Below are positions 37,401 through 47,275 of a stretch of 64,000 nt of DNA, piece by piece. Position 1 is the first letter of the stretch, and the number at the start of each line of letters is the position of its first letter. Under the pieces are notes generated by a model. The model did not search any database. It was not told the origin of the DNA and was given only the letters and a program-made list of their open reading frames with translations. The DNA comes from Gyrodactylus bullatarudis (lineage: Eukaryota > Platyhelminthes > Monogenea > Gyrodactylidea > Gyrodactylidae). The stretch lies in contig SSNU01000285.1 of assembly GCA_012064415.1 (NCBI GenBank), positions 1 to 64,000 on the forward strand. Reading direction: 5' to 3'. A program made the translations under genes and the position numbers.

Positions 37401-40400
37401 CCGGTAACTAGGATTATCTATACACGATTATTGTTATTTTTTAAAATGTATTGATACATAAATATGGATAAACTCACCTGATTTTACATCGGATATGTTG
37501 ATATTAAGTGATGAGCATCCAGAAAACAAGCCTCTAATTGAATCGGGTAGACCAAAGTTACAAATATTCAACTAAAATAAATAGAAATATGGCAATAAAT
37601 ATCACTAACAAAATATTAGCTATAGAAATCGGTTTATTTTCGACGGAAATATCTAGTGTGGAATCATATTATTTTATATAAAAACAGAGAATGAGGTAAA
37701 CTTAATTGCTGATTTCACATTAAAGAAACGATAATGAAAGCTCAATTAGTCAAGAAATTTTTCTCAGATTTTGGGTCATCAAAATTACATCTAATTTTAA
37801 AGTGGTAAATCTAATTTTGATCCTAAATGATAAATTTTATTTATATATTATCATATTGTTAGGTTCTCTCCATTTAAATTCAGAGATGAATTAGGATAAA
37901 AGCTTCACTCTAAATTGGTATATTTCTAAAGCAGGAAAGTAGATTTCTTAGACTATTCAGGCGCAGCACCACTCTTCTTAAAAAAACTAGCAAATCTGAA
38001 TAAATAACTAAGCATATGATAATGCACTAATTCTGAGTATTTTATTCATGCTAAAATCTTTGCTTGAAACACTCCAAATTCGAAAATATTCTCCCTTTGC
38101 CATTCTTTCTATGGATATTGATCTAATAATTTTGTTGGCGACTAAATCTAAAACTGAATTTTATCTTTTTAGTGAAAATGAAATTGATTAACATACTTTT
38201 CCAACTTTGGTGGCAATCGTTTTTTTTAGTTTTTTTAAAATTTAAACTGAAATAAATTACAATTTTCTACTTCTATGATACTCTCTGGCATACTCAAAAG
38301 TACACACGCTGTTGATTGATTCACACTCTTTTCACAAAAGCATTGAAGAATTGCTATCAGAAATTAAATTATCTCTAAACCAAATGTATACATACCTAAG
38401 CATATATATGCATATCCGCATATTCCTTCATTTATATCTATGTATAGAGATTGAGAATGATCTAATTTTACTATGCTACCTTTCCCTTGATCTAATAAAA
38501 GTTAAACTTTGAAAAAATGAATGAAAAAATGACAGTTAACGTTTGTTGGATACGATGAAAAAAATCAAAGTAATTCGACAAAAAATTGACATTTCAATTA
38601 AAAATTATTTCCTCTATATTTCAGTTCAGAATGGGCGAAATATTATGATATTTATTTCGCTTTGTTTTTTTCTCGTTCTCAGATTTTTTCATGCGATCTC
38701 ATTTGATCTAAAATTAATTCAAAAAGTGTCAATCATCCTCTGAGAGCAATGGACAAATCTGATTGATCTATCCGAGATTTTTGCTGTACATGTTTTTATG
38801 TTCAACCGAAAAAGAAAATGATTGAAAAAGAAAAATAATCGGAAGATAGAGCTGTTAATTTCAATGAAGAGCTTAGATCATACAATTGGCTCTAATAGAG
38901 CATGTAAAATATCTTACTAAATTATCTGAATCAGTGAATATTGAATCGAACAGGGATGACTTCATTGCACCATTTGTCTGGGGATTAGGCGAATCTGAAG
39001 ATTTTACTTCTGGAATGGCTACGATTTTTTTCTTCTTGTCAAGGAACATATTGACATCTTTGTATGGTCCAAGTAATAACAAACCGATTTGATGCTAATA
39101 TTTTTTAAAAATAATACAATAGTAAGTTTTGTAAATATATTACTATACTTTTTATAAAGCATTCTAAATCTGAGATTTGAAAAAAAATTCTCTCTCGATT
39201 AGAAAAAACTTGATATATAGAAGTATAATCTCGATGTTCTTTTATGATTTTCATCGTTTATCAAGGTTTTCTCATAAGAATTATAAACTATGTTAACTAA
39301 TTGATCTCCGACCTATTCACTTGGCTTATCTAAAGGATTATTTTAATTTTTTATCTCGAATTACTTGATTTTCAATAACAGCGAAGCTTCGTAAAAAAAC
39401 TGTAACTCATGAAATTCGGACCATGAATCATATACTAGGGTTACATTCTTATTGTTATTGAATATTATTATTACTTATTCATTAAATGACTATCATTTTC
39501 CTGAGAAATTGAATTTCTCTAGAAGACTGAAAAAATTAGGCACTGGGGTAGGACAAAATTTTTAAGTACCAACTTTTCTGATAGAACTATCAGTTCTAAA
39601 CGTTATTTTGTATTGAAGCATGTGTAAAAAATGCTTCACTATTATGCCATTAAGTTTTAAAATATCAGAATTTTTCAAATCGCCGCTCAATTTTTAATGA
39701 AATTTTACTACGCAATCCCTAAAATCCGGAATATTTAGGCCATTATCTTCAAAAATAGTAATCTTATCATCAAGAGGGCCTTCATGGTGAATTTCTTTGT
39801 TTGAATTTTTTTGAATATTGTGGGTAAAATGGGCAATGACTAGGGCCTCAAAAAATTATCTTCCATGATCCAGATCAAAGTTATTAAGTCTTAGATCGGT
39901 CATATTTTTATCATAATGTCTTAAAAAGTTTAGGGTCCAAAGTTTGCAATAATGATTGATAAATCTGCGTATCAAGTTTTTTTAAATTGTTCTATTTGTA
40001 TTGCCAATGACATAACTGAGGATGTCTTTAACGCTTTAAAAATAAGCAAAAAATGATCCGAGTACTAAATTTCTTAGAAAAGTTAATACTCTCGTGAGTT
40101 TTTCGGAGAAAAAAATTTCACTCTAGTCCATTAGGCACTATGTAATCATTCCTGTTTATATATTTTAATTTAGAATGCAGGAATTCTTTTGAAATTTGAT
40201 TGAAAAATCTTTAGAATCCAAAAAATCTTCATCACATTCGACTTCTTGGTAGGTTAAACAAAGTGGTTTCGTCCATGATTAGTGCAATTGCTTAGCAAAA
40301 CTATTATTTTTATGATAAAAAACTCTATCTTTTAATGCTATTCATTTTGAGTTATTTTTCTAGCAAATGCGTTAATTGACACAAAAACAAAATTTCTTTT

Positions 40401-41227
40401 TAACCGGAGAGAAAATCATCGAATTGAATAGATAATTTCAATTAGCAGAAAATACCACCAAGTAAAAATTTCCATAAAGAGGCATAGAAAATTTCGGTAA
40501 TTTTGAAAATGAATGAATCATCCCATTTGTATAGGAAGGAAGAGAATAAATCTGAGTTTTGGATAATTTCTTGTTTTCATTTTAAATAAATACATCCATT
40601 ATGATTCAGGAGAGAAATGGGCAATGCAAACCAACGTTGAAAGCGTATTGTCACAACTGTCGAAATTATTTCTTCTCCCTTTTCTGTTTATCATGGTAGA
40701 TTACACGTTTGGAGAAGAAATATTGTTGTAACAATAGTAAGGTCATTTTGATGATGATCCATGATCTGTGAATATATATTGTAATCCATTTGATGGGATT
40801 AATTTTCTTGGAAATCCTTTTTGAAAATGTTCGCTCTTGTCAGAATACTGAATTTTTCGTCTTTGAATGAGACATGATAGAAACCAATTATATTATTATA
40901 GTGGATAAATTCTATATTCAATCAACCTTGTTTTCTTAATAACTTTTGCAAAAATTTAATATTTTTATTTAAATTTTCTAGAACTAGAATAAAACTCAAA
41001 TGAATTTGTATTTTTTTTATTGAAATTTATGTCCACTTGAAAAAAAATTAAGGAATACCTACTTTCGCTGTTATAGAAACCTTTGAGTTGAGCTTATTAT
41101 TGTTCCGTCTGGAAATGAGGTACTTCTCGAGGACATCAGGAAGTGGCCAGATTTGCTTGTTTAGATCAAGCACCCTCGTTTGATCTTCAATCATTGTTTT
41201 TTTCACCAAACTGTTGCTATGTTCAAT
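22464..41227 (-). CDS. KIF26: KIF26/VAB-8-family kinesin-like protein with degenerate motor
   Basis: Exons 5' to 3': 41227-41063, 39094-38918, 37571-37478, 37417-37250, 35279-35202, 33685-33512, 30971-30715, 28379-28092, 27565-27473, 27407-27123, 27066-26250, 26169-25982, 25312-25189, 22582-22464. All 14 join in one frame: 3027 nt, 1008 residues. The motor-like region spans about 46-390: SLFDSIFTDSDN, SIRGLFSGC, AILSWIFTMI, LKVPNLDRALFYLDTAIA and RLYFLDLTLPSS follow the KIF26/VAB-8 order. ELWVDGPN, IRPKQFNKVAEWI, a Ser-rich linker and a coiled coil (about 929-1008) with EGWSFKPS follow. Family role: microtubule-linked, non-motile signalling factor in axon and cell migration. The P-loop GxxGxGKS/T, switch I SSRSH and switch II DLAGSE are all lost. 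The first exon is open at its 5' side, so upstream exons are probably missing; an internal ATG is at 41194. Introns range from 56 nt to 2.7 kb. Confidence 0.87.
22650..22850. repeat. Truncated fold-back family arm
   Basis: TATGAAGTTGGGAATCTATA and the following AATATCTCGATTTTTCATCA match the arm of the 24.4-kb element, ending in AAAGTGGGAGAGAGACC and AGAGGTTTTTCAGGATCAG. Internal parts are deleted and only one orientation is present. It sits in the last intron of the kinesin-like gene. Confidence 0.6.
22940..24069 (+). pseudogene. Decayed non-LTR retrotransposon reverse transcriptase
   Basis: Fragments of one reverse transcriptase are spread over three frames. In order: DPDQHGF, a VIYLDLSKAFDFI block (first catalytic Asp), GVPQGSRLGPFLFNLVFS, then FADDLEI (catalytic FADD box) after an in-frame stop. 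Last is a longer open part at 23464-24066 with KFYARPIVEYCSAIW. Order and wording match the 54.3-56.9 kb element, so both belong to one jockey/CR1-like lineage. Frameshifts and stops show it is dead. It lies antisense to, and inside, the last intron of the kinesin-like gene. There is no endonuclease domain and no clear poly(A) tail. Confidence 0.8.
24427..25172. repeat. Near-intact fold-back element abutting a kinesin exon
   Basis: Left arm 24427-24718 and right arm about 24884-25172 (290 bp each) are nearly identical in inverted orientation. The 165-bp centre contains a TTCATTGATTTTCAAGTAGT segment also seen at 42.1 and 48.9 kb. The ends read GTTGACATGAAGTTGGGAAT and its complement. This is the best reference copy of the family. 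The right end lies about 9 bp from the splice donor (25188-25181) of exon 25312-25189, so the donor faces the element directly. Confidence 0.85.
29650..29767 (+). repeat. tRNA-like SINE, copy 1
   Basis: TGGCCTATTTGGTAGAAGCG at 29704 is A-box-like and GTGTTCGAATCC at 29741-29752 is a perfect pol III B-box. Both lie inside a repeat beginning TGTGTAGGTGGTGTC, which recurs at 30235. The cloverleaf is not complete, so this is a tRNA-derived SINE rather than a tRNA gene. Confidence 0.55.
30066..30390. mobile_element. Small TIR element containing inverted SINE pieces
   Basis: Terminal inverted repeats of 32 bp (30066-30097 and 30359-30390, sharing GACAATTAACCTACTAGATA with about three mismatches further in) enclose mixed contents. 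These are a fold-back family arm (30115-30170), an inverted copy of the tRNA-like SINE 3' part (30174-30231), and a second SINE copy (30235-30344). Confidence 0.6.
30235..30344 (+). repeat. tRNA-like SINE, copy 2
   Basis: TGTGTAGGTGGTGTCAAAAT and CTGGCCTGGTTAGAAGCGTT match copy 1 at 29655-29730. The B-box part has diverged or is missing. Directly upstream (30174-30231) is an inverted fragment with GAATTCGAACTTGGG, the complement of the copy-1 3' part, giving a head-to-head pair. Confidence 0.5.
34178..34300. repeat. Dispersed repeat also present at 44.5 kb
   Basis: TCGTCTTTCTATCCAACATG, ACTGATGGTCAGCAAC, AGAATATCTTTCAGGA and AAGGCAGCTAATGTCCC recur in the same order at 44538-44610. The left part (GTGACCCGACGGAAATGAAA) resembles the 1.44- and 8.17-kb repeats. 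Confidence 0.65.
34378..34680. repeat. Shortened fold-back copy
   Basis: Starts AATTGATATAAAGTTGGGAA and ends with the complement near 34670 (TTCGAAACTTCATATCAACC). Arms carry the family's CATGTTGCCCACTTTTA and GGTGCCAAAATCC blocks. The right arm is truncated. It lies in a kinesin-gene intron. Confidence 0.65.
36606..36690. repeat. Direct repeat pair with 37130-37185
   Basis: About 60 bp (ACTGATGAGTAATACGCGAT, CACAGCTCAATGAAT, AATGTTCGCA) recur at 37130-37185 with about 85% identity in the same orientation, flanking exon-free intron sequence. This is a local duplication or two members of a small repeat family. Confidence 0.5.
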
Positions 41228-41990
41228 CTAAAGATGAAAAGAGATTATTTTTCTTGAACAAAACAAATCTACAAAGAAAATGTATATACTTCCTTTCTAA
41301 TAAAAAAAGGAGCAACGGAAACCTTTTCTGGATCAGCAATTAAATAAAAAGATCTCTATTTATCCATAAAAGATGTTTTTGGTTAAATTCATCTCTTTCT
41401 TGATATATTTTCTTCTACAGAGAATATTTTTAAAAATGACTCATTCCGTAAAAAGTTTACTGATGGAGAAAGCAATATGTAACCATTAAAAAAGAGAATT
41501 AAATAGTAAAAAAAAGTTTGTTCAACTCCTTAAAACGTCACAGGATATTTGTTAGGTTTTATTAAAACTATGCTGAAAAAAATAAACAAAATGATCATAA
41601 AATATTAGTGTAGTAAATTTAGTTGTAAAAACCTTCCTCTAACCCAGAGATCTGAAGCATATGGAGATTTAGAATTCTATCAGACGTTACTCAATGGCGT
41701 TTTATTTTTAGAAAATCTATCGACTAGTAAGTAAGTACATATTATAGGGTTCATCAATAACAATTATTCATCCTCTACAATTTTAACCCTTTTTTAAGTT
41801 TTGATAATGATACTCGTGACCAATTTAAACTCAAATTTTTAGCAAATGAAGCTTTTCGTTTTAAATTTTAGAGAGTTTTAGTATATCGGAATGGAAAATT
41901 TAAATGTTAATTGATTTTTTGGATATATTTAATATTTTATTCGCATAACCAGTTGAAAGAAATTTTTGAAACTTATCTTTTTTCAATGAT
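41228..41990. other. Upstream side of the first identified kinesin exon
   Basis: An acceptor (TTTAG on the minus strand, 41228-41229) precedes the exon, so the gene should continue upstream. I searched the minus strand here and see no exon that fits the KIF26 N-terminus. Confidence 0.4.
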
Positions 41991-41994
41991 AAAG

Positions 41995-42515
41995 ATAATT
42001 GATATGAAGTTGGGAAGCTATGATTTTTACAGAAATCTCGATATTTTTATCAAAAATTCGAATATATTAAAGATTTTTTGGAATCCTACGCATGTTGCCC
42101 ACTTTTACCATAGCCTTATTATCGTTTGAGAGCTGAAATTCGATTTTTTGATCATTTTCACTACTTGAGAATCTATGAAATTTCGATAATTCAAAATCTC
42201 TCGAAAATGGGGCAACTGTCGATAATTTGACGGTGCAAATCTTGATTCTAAAAACCTTCTTTTAATCAACCTCCAACTATCATATCAATAAAAAATTTCA
42301 TTTCAAAGTTCGAAAAAAATGGGATTTTGGGCGCCAAATTGAAATTTGAAAAATGACCATATTTTTCATAAAAATAATTTTTTTCTTCAGCTGGTAAAAG
42401 TGGGCAACATTAGTAAGATTCCAAAAATTCTTCAACATATTCGAAGTTTTGATGAAAAAATCGAATTTTCTGTAAAAATCATAGATTCCCAACTTCATAT
42501 CAACAAACGTTAGAT
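41995..42515. repeat. Fold-back copy with truncated left arm
   Basis: The left arm starts AATTGATATGAAGTTGGGAA and stops after CATGTTGCCCACTTTTACCA. The centre holds the AATTTCGATAATTCAAAATC segment of the 24.4-kb element. The right arm (42280-42515) is near complete and ends CCCAACTTCATATCAAC. Confidence 0.75.
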
Positions 42516-43551
42516 GATGGAATTCACTAAGAACTATTCTAGTGCCAAACGAATCACGTTGCTCAATTGCAAAAATTCGAATTTATTTTAGAATATTAAA
42601 TCAAGTCTTATCAATAAGTAATATCCAAACATAAAACCTCAAACACTGGAAAAGCTTAGGGAAAACGAATATCATAATTATGATCTGTTTAGATCAATTA
42701 GTAAAATCCCTAGTACAAATATAATAATAATAATTTATTATTAATAAGGATAATGGATCTTGAGTAGAGATGTAACGAATTTTAACCTTTTACTCTTTTC
42801 CAGTATTCAAACCTTACTGTACCCTGTTAATATTACTTGTATAAAATCCGTATTTCTATACACCAATAAAAATGTTTAAATTTCAAAAAAATTGTACCAA
42901 AAAAAGACGAACAGAATCGGACCGTTAATATCAATCTAGAATATATATTTATATCTAAGAATTTAACCTGATGCTTTGTATCAAAATTAAATGGCTCAAA
43001 GATTTTCAACAAATTCATCAGTCGAGGAATTAATCTAGGATATACAATTTATATTATATGTTCAAGTTCATTATCTTGAATGATTATATAGTTATTATCA
43101 GAAGTCAAAGTCTAAGGAAACTTATTATTAGATTGTGATGATTGGTCTAGACAGTAGACATAAAAATCTAACATTATTTTCATTCAACAATCGATCCTTA
43201 TAAGTGTTAACCAAGGTGGGAAAATTCAAGTTAATCTCTTGTATTGTTTAAATCTAGACAATTAACTCATTGACATGAAAGCTGAAATACGGTACTTTTA
43301 TCTTCCAAAAAATTCAAAACATAATTATAATATCATTTAACATTTAAGACCAGAATTTTTTGATCTCTGATGTACTTTGATTTTATGACGCCTTATTATT
43401 GATAGGTTTTTTCATTGACATATTACAAATACATTCAGTATCAATATTACTGTCTTGTAACTTATCAACAGCAATTACAGAGAATTTCCGTATTGACATT
43501 AATACAAATATCATCTACCTAATTAATATGAGCATGGGAATTTATAAGTTT

Positions 43552-43730
43552 GACAAAGTTTAACTAGAAATATTTCGTTCTAGGTGCTTAGGTCGTATAT
43601 CCCACAGGAACGTCATATTTGGTAATGGTCCGAGGTTCAAATCCCAGGTTGTGGCATACTGATGAGTCCAGAAAAAGGACGAAACGCGCGTATATAGTTA
43701 AACTTTGTAAGTATAGGTGCTGCACTATTC
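43552..43730 (+). mobile_element. Hammerhead-ribozyme SINE with 8-bp target duplication
   Basis: A 179-bp insert is flanked by direct repeats ATAAGTTT at 43544-43551 and 43731-43738. It interrupts the left arm of a fold-back element, whose sequence resumes after it (TACAAAATTGTC). The insert has a B-box GGTTCAAATCC at 43634-43644, an A-box-like TGCTTAGGTCG upstream, and a hammerhead at 43656-43695. A 13-nt terminal complementarity is also present: CAAAGTTTAACTA at 43554-43566 against TAGTTAAACTTTG at 43695-43707. Size, pol III-like promoter and ribozyme match the layout of the schistosome Sm-alpha SINE-like family. Confidence 0.8.
43656..43695 (+). ncRNA. Type I hammerhead self-cleaving ribozyme
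   Basis: All conserved core parts are present in order. CTGATGA is at 43659-43665. Stem II pairs GTCC (43666-43669) with GGAC (43677-43680) around a 7-nt loop. GAAA is at 43681-43684. A minimal stem III pairs A43684-U43691 and C43685-G43690 around GCGC. The cleavage triplet is GTA, predicted to cut after A43692. The inner stem I pairs ATA (43656-43658) with TAT (43693-43695), and the outer stem I could be the 13-bp end-to-end helix. The CTGATGAGTCC..GGACGAAACGCGCG pattern is the same as in the schistosome hammerhead. Confidence 0.85.
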
Positions 43731-43737
43731 ATAAGTT

Positions 43738-44280
43738 TTACAAAATTGTCAATCTTTCAATCAAGAAAACAATTTTTATCATAAGAAGACAAAACAGTTT
43801 TTATTAAGATATAGCATACTTCAAATCTAGAGTTAGCGACAAACTTTTTAGTGGAAAATCTTTGTTGGTTTCAAAGTGAGAGAGTGATCAAAAGTTGGTT
43901 TTTAGGATCCCGATTAGCTTTCAAGAATCCCCTCATCATCGTGTGAGAATAGAATTTTAATTTCTTCATTATTTCAACTGCTTGAAAATCAATGAAATTT
44001 TTATGATCCGAGATCTGATAAATGACAAATTCATCTAAAGTTTTATGGTGATAATCGGTTTTCTTATCTTACTATTGTTATCTCAGTAATTGAAATCAAC
44101 AATAATTTTAAGCACAAAGCTTAGTAAATCTGATTTTTTCAAATTCTTGTTCGTGGTGAATGAGGGTTTCATGATCTAGATTCCAAAAAATCTTGATCAA
44201 ATTCGATTTCTTGATGAAAAACTGCGAATTTTGTAAAATCATAAATTCTCATGCTTATACTAGCTTGAAATAAAGCAGGA
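43738..44280. repeat. Remainder of the fold-back element carrying the ribozyme insert
   Basis: Together with 43525-43551 this forms a fold-back copy. The left arm start is TATGAGCATGGGAATTTATA, and the right arm (44160-44262) contains TCATGATCTAGATTCC, AAAATCTTGATCAAATTCGA and TTTGTAAAATCATAAATTCT. The centre has TCAAAGTGAGAGAGTGATCA as in other copies. Confidence 0.65.
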
Positions 44281-44780
44281 GAAGAAACTGAATTTTGAAA
44301 ATTAACTCCGAAAATAAGAAGTAAAATGGGATCAATTTCTTAAATATAATAATATCCTTTTCCCTTAATAACCTCAACTTCAAATCGAAAAAGGAACCCT
44401 TTCACTTCACCCCAGCAAAAAAAACAAGGCGGAGAAAGGGTAAAAAAGTGCCTGAAAAATATACAACTTCCTTCCTTGCCTTAAAGCTGCGAAGACTGAT
44501 CGGGATCCCATTGGTTAATACAAAACAAACCTCTCGTCTTTCTATCCAGCATGACTGATGGTTAGCAACCCCAGAATATCTTTCAGGAAATAAGGCAGCT
44601 AATGTCCCTCAAATTCGATTTCTTGATGAAAAACTGAGAATTTTGTAAAATCATAAATTCTCATATTTATACTACTTACTAGCATGAAATAAAGCAGAAG
44701 AATAAACTAAATTTTGAAAATCAACTCGGAAAATAAGAAGTAAAATGTGATCAGTTTCATGAATATAATATCCTTTTCCC
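44202..44780. repeat. Direct duplication of about 165 bp, spaced 415 bp apart
   Basis: 44202-44368 and 44616-44780 share, in the same orientation, CGATTTCTTGATGAAAAACT, TTTTGTAAAATCATAAATTC, GAAATAAAGCAG, AAATAAGAAGTAAAATG and ATATCCTTTTCCCTT. Differences are few, so the duplication is fairly recent. The intervening part contains the 34.2-kb repeat relative (44538-44610). Confidence 0.75.
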
Positions 44781-44799
44781 TTGAGCTACTTGGTATATT

Positions 44800-47000
44800 C
44801 AAACTCCATCGTTTTTAATGTGATTGAAAAATGACCTCAATTGCTAAAGGGCAATGCAGCTTAATGTGTTAAACTCTTTTGTCAAATTGGCTAATGCTTA
44901 TTGAAAATAGTCTTGGTTCCAAATATATTCCTGCATAAACACTGTCAAGAAGAAATGAGGACATGGAGTCAACTCAATGACTAATTTAAACGAACGTATG
45001 ATCACAAAAATGTAAAAAGAAACATAATGAATTTCAAAATAAATAATACTAATAATAGATGGGTCAGAGGAGGATCTTGTAATCTTTTTTGTTCAGTGAG
45101 TGAGGTACCTTCCATCCATCCTTCACATCTATTCTCTCTGATAAATAGTCTTTATTCCTGTGATACTCGAATGTGGGAATAGAATTTTTTTCATTCTTGT
45201 GAAAATTGTCCTTCTTAGGTCATACATACTCACGAGAATTGTTAAAGTGGAAATAGAAAAAAAAGGCTAGGCAAGTATTTGATAAAAAAGAATAAAAACA
45301 CCACTGGAAGAAGAGCAGAGAATTGGGTCATTTAGAAAAGTGTATTTCTCAGGATGGAAGAGAAAGAAATTTCTCATTTCGTGCTATGAGTGAGTGTGAA
45401 TGTGTGATGACAAGAAAAGTTTTGCCTATATACTCGTATTATGGAAGGGAAACGCAATTTTCATTCATCTACCCAAATTTGCATATACAGATCAATTGCC
45501 TTCTTTTGATTGATCATCATTTCACTAGTGTTATTCTATGCAATTCTTCTTGGAAGCAACATTTTCTCATCTTGTAGAGTATATTTTCATTTCAGAAAAT
45601 TCAATTATTATTACCTTGGAGAAGAAAAAAGTTAGAAATGCCGCTCAGAATGAACATAAACTTTGGACTTGACTTGGTTAAGATACTTCTATAAAAATTA
45701 ATGGTTTAAATTGAAATTATTTTTAAGCCTTTTTTCCTTATGATTTTCAGATTTTAAATAATTTTTCATAAGCCAAAAGACGAAAAAAGTTATTGAACAC
45801 CGTAAAATGTTTTCCGGATAAAATTGTTGAAATCGATAGAAATTAACTTAGATTAAAAATTAAAAAATTAAAATTAAAAGTTTCATTTACCTCATATCAG
45901 AAGAATTAAAAAATATAAAAGGCTTTACAGAAGGATATTTTTAGAAATCCCCATGATTTATCAGGTCTACCAGTCAGGGGTTGTTTTGATGCTTCTTCAA
46001 ATCAACTTTCTCTCTTTTACATAATGAATCTATAGTCGTTGAAAAGGGCAAAAGTGTCATTTTTAAGATTGTATTATTATTACTGTATGATATATTTTTT
46101 CTTAGTTAGGTTATTCTCCTAAACAAAATTTGTCCCATGAGATAGCTTCGATGAGAAAGAATTATATCACAAGTATATATATAAAGGCAACTCGACTATA
46201 TTACATTCATCCAACTATTGTGTGTGTAAGTAGATGATGTATTTGAAAAAAAAATCAATCAAAATCCTATTATAAAAGTACAAATAAAAATGAAAGAAAT
46301 AAATGATAAATGTCTATGCACTCATATGAGGCAGATATGAGATTCAAGAAAAAGAAGATGAGGATCTTCGTAGAACAAGAATGTAAGCCTACCAAATTTA
46401 TCTTTCTGCTCACTAAAATAAAAAAGGCATATGTTTATGTGTATTTACAATCAAGATTTGAGCAGTCATTCTAATCCACTAGTTTGAATTTTGAATATTT
46501 TCAGAATTTTTCTCACATGTTGTCTACCAATATTTGATGTTTTGAATGCCTTAATTATTTACATTTATATGGCCATATAACTGGTAAAGCGAGTACAGTT
46601 TTAAACAAAGATATTTTTCCGTATAAAGCTAAGTGATATAAGATGAGAGTTCTTACAAAAAACTAAATTTTCTCCATTTAGTCAGGAAGACAAATATGAA
46701 ATGTTCAAATAAAAAACAAGTTTCCGAAAAAATTGAACCAATTTTTTGAATTTTCTAAAATGCACCAAATTTTTACTTTTTCAACTTTTGACCTGAAAAT
46801 GTGACAAAGGACTCAGATTTGACCAATAAAGGTGAGATAATTTTAGCATTTTCAAAAAATTAAAATTCAGCAAACCTTTTTCTTATTTAAACAATTCATT
46901 CTTTTCGTATCACATAGCTTTACTTGAAAGTGAATCTTGTAAATGGTGATCAAAAGACATTCTTGTTTGATTTTATTTCAAATTAATTTTCATTTTTTAA
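44800..47000. other. No gene recognised
   Basis: AT-rich sequence. Short open frames such as 45323-45574 and 46293-46460 show no domain, no splice context and no repeat-derived similarity that I can identify. A fold-back-like end (TAAAGCTAAGTGATATAAGA) is at 46624. Confidence 0.4.
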
Positions 47001-47003
47001 AAC

Positions 47004-47275
47004 TCAGATTGAAATATTATAATAATTATCAATTAAGAATGAAAAAAATTGAAATCAGAATGAAAAATGTTAAATAATCACCCCACCACCCTAATTACTT
47101 TTCTGGGCTCTTTGCTAATCAGAATGAATATTTTTCAGTTTAGATTGAAAAATTATGAATCTAGAATGCAAAAATTTGAATTCAGATTGAAAATTATAAA
47201 AATAATTACCACCAACCCCTTATTAATTCTCTGGTCCTTTGCTATTCAGAATTGAAAAAATTTTAACTCAGAATT
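47004..47275. repeat. Imperfect tandem duplication, unit about 126-138 bp
   Basis: Two consecutive copies each run from a CAGATTGAAA-type start through a CACC-rich block (CACCCCACCACCCTAATTAC and ACCACCAACCCCTTATTAAT) to TTTGCTAATCAGAAT and TTTGCTATTCAGAAT. Copies differ at about one position in five. Confidence 0.6.

Noticed and set aside
45323..45577. 84-codon ORF starting MGHLEKC
   Set aside because: Isolated, without domain, splice context or polyadenylation signal. Expected by chance in this much AT-rich DNA.
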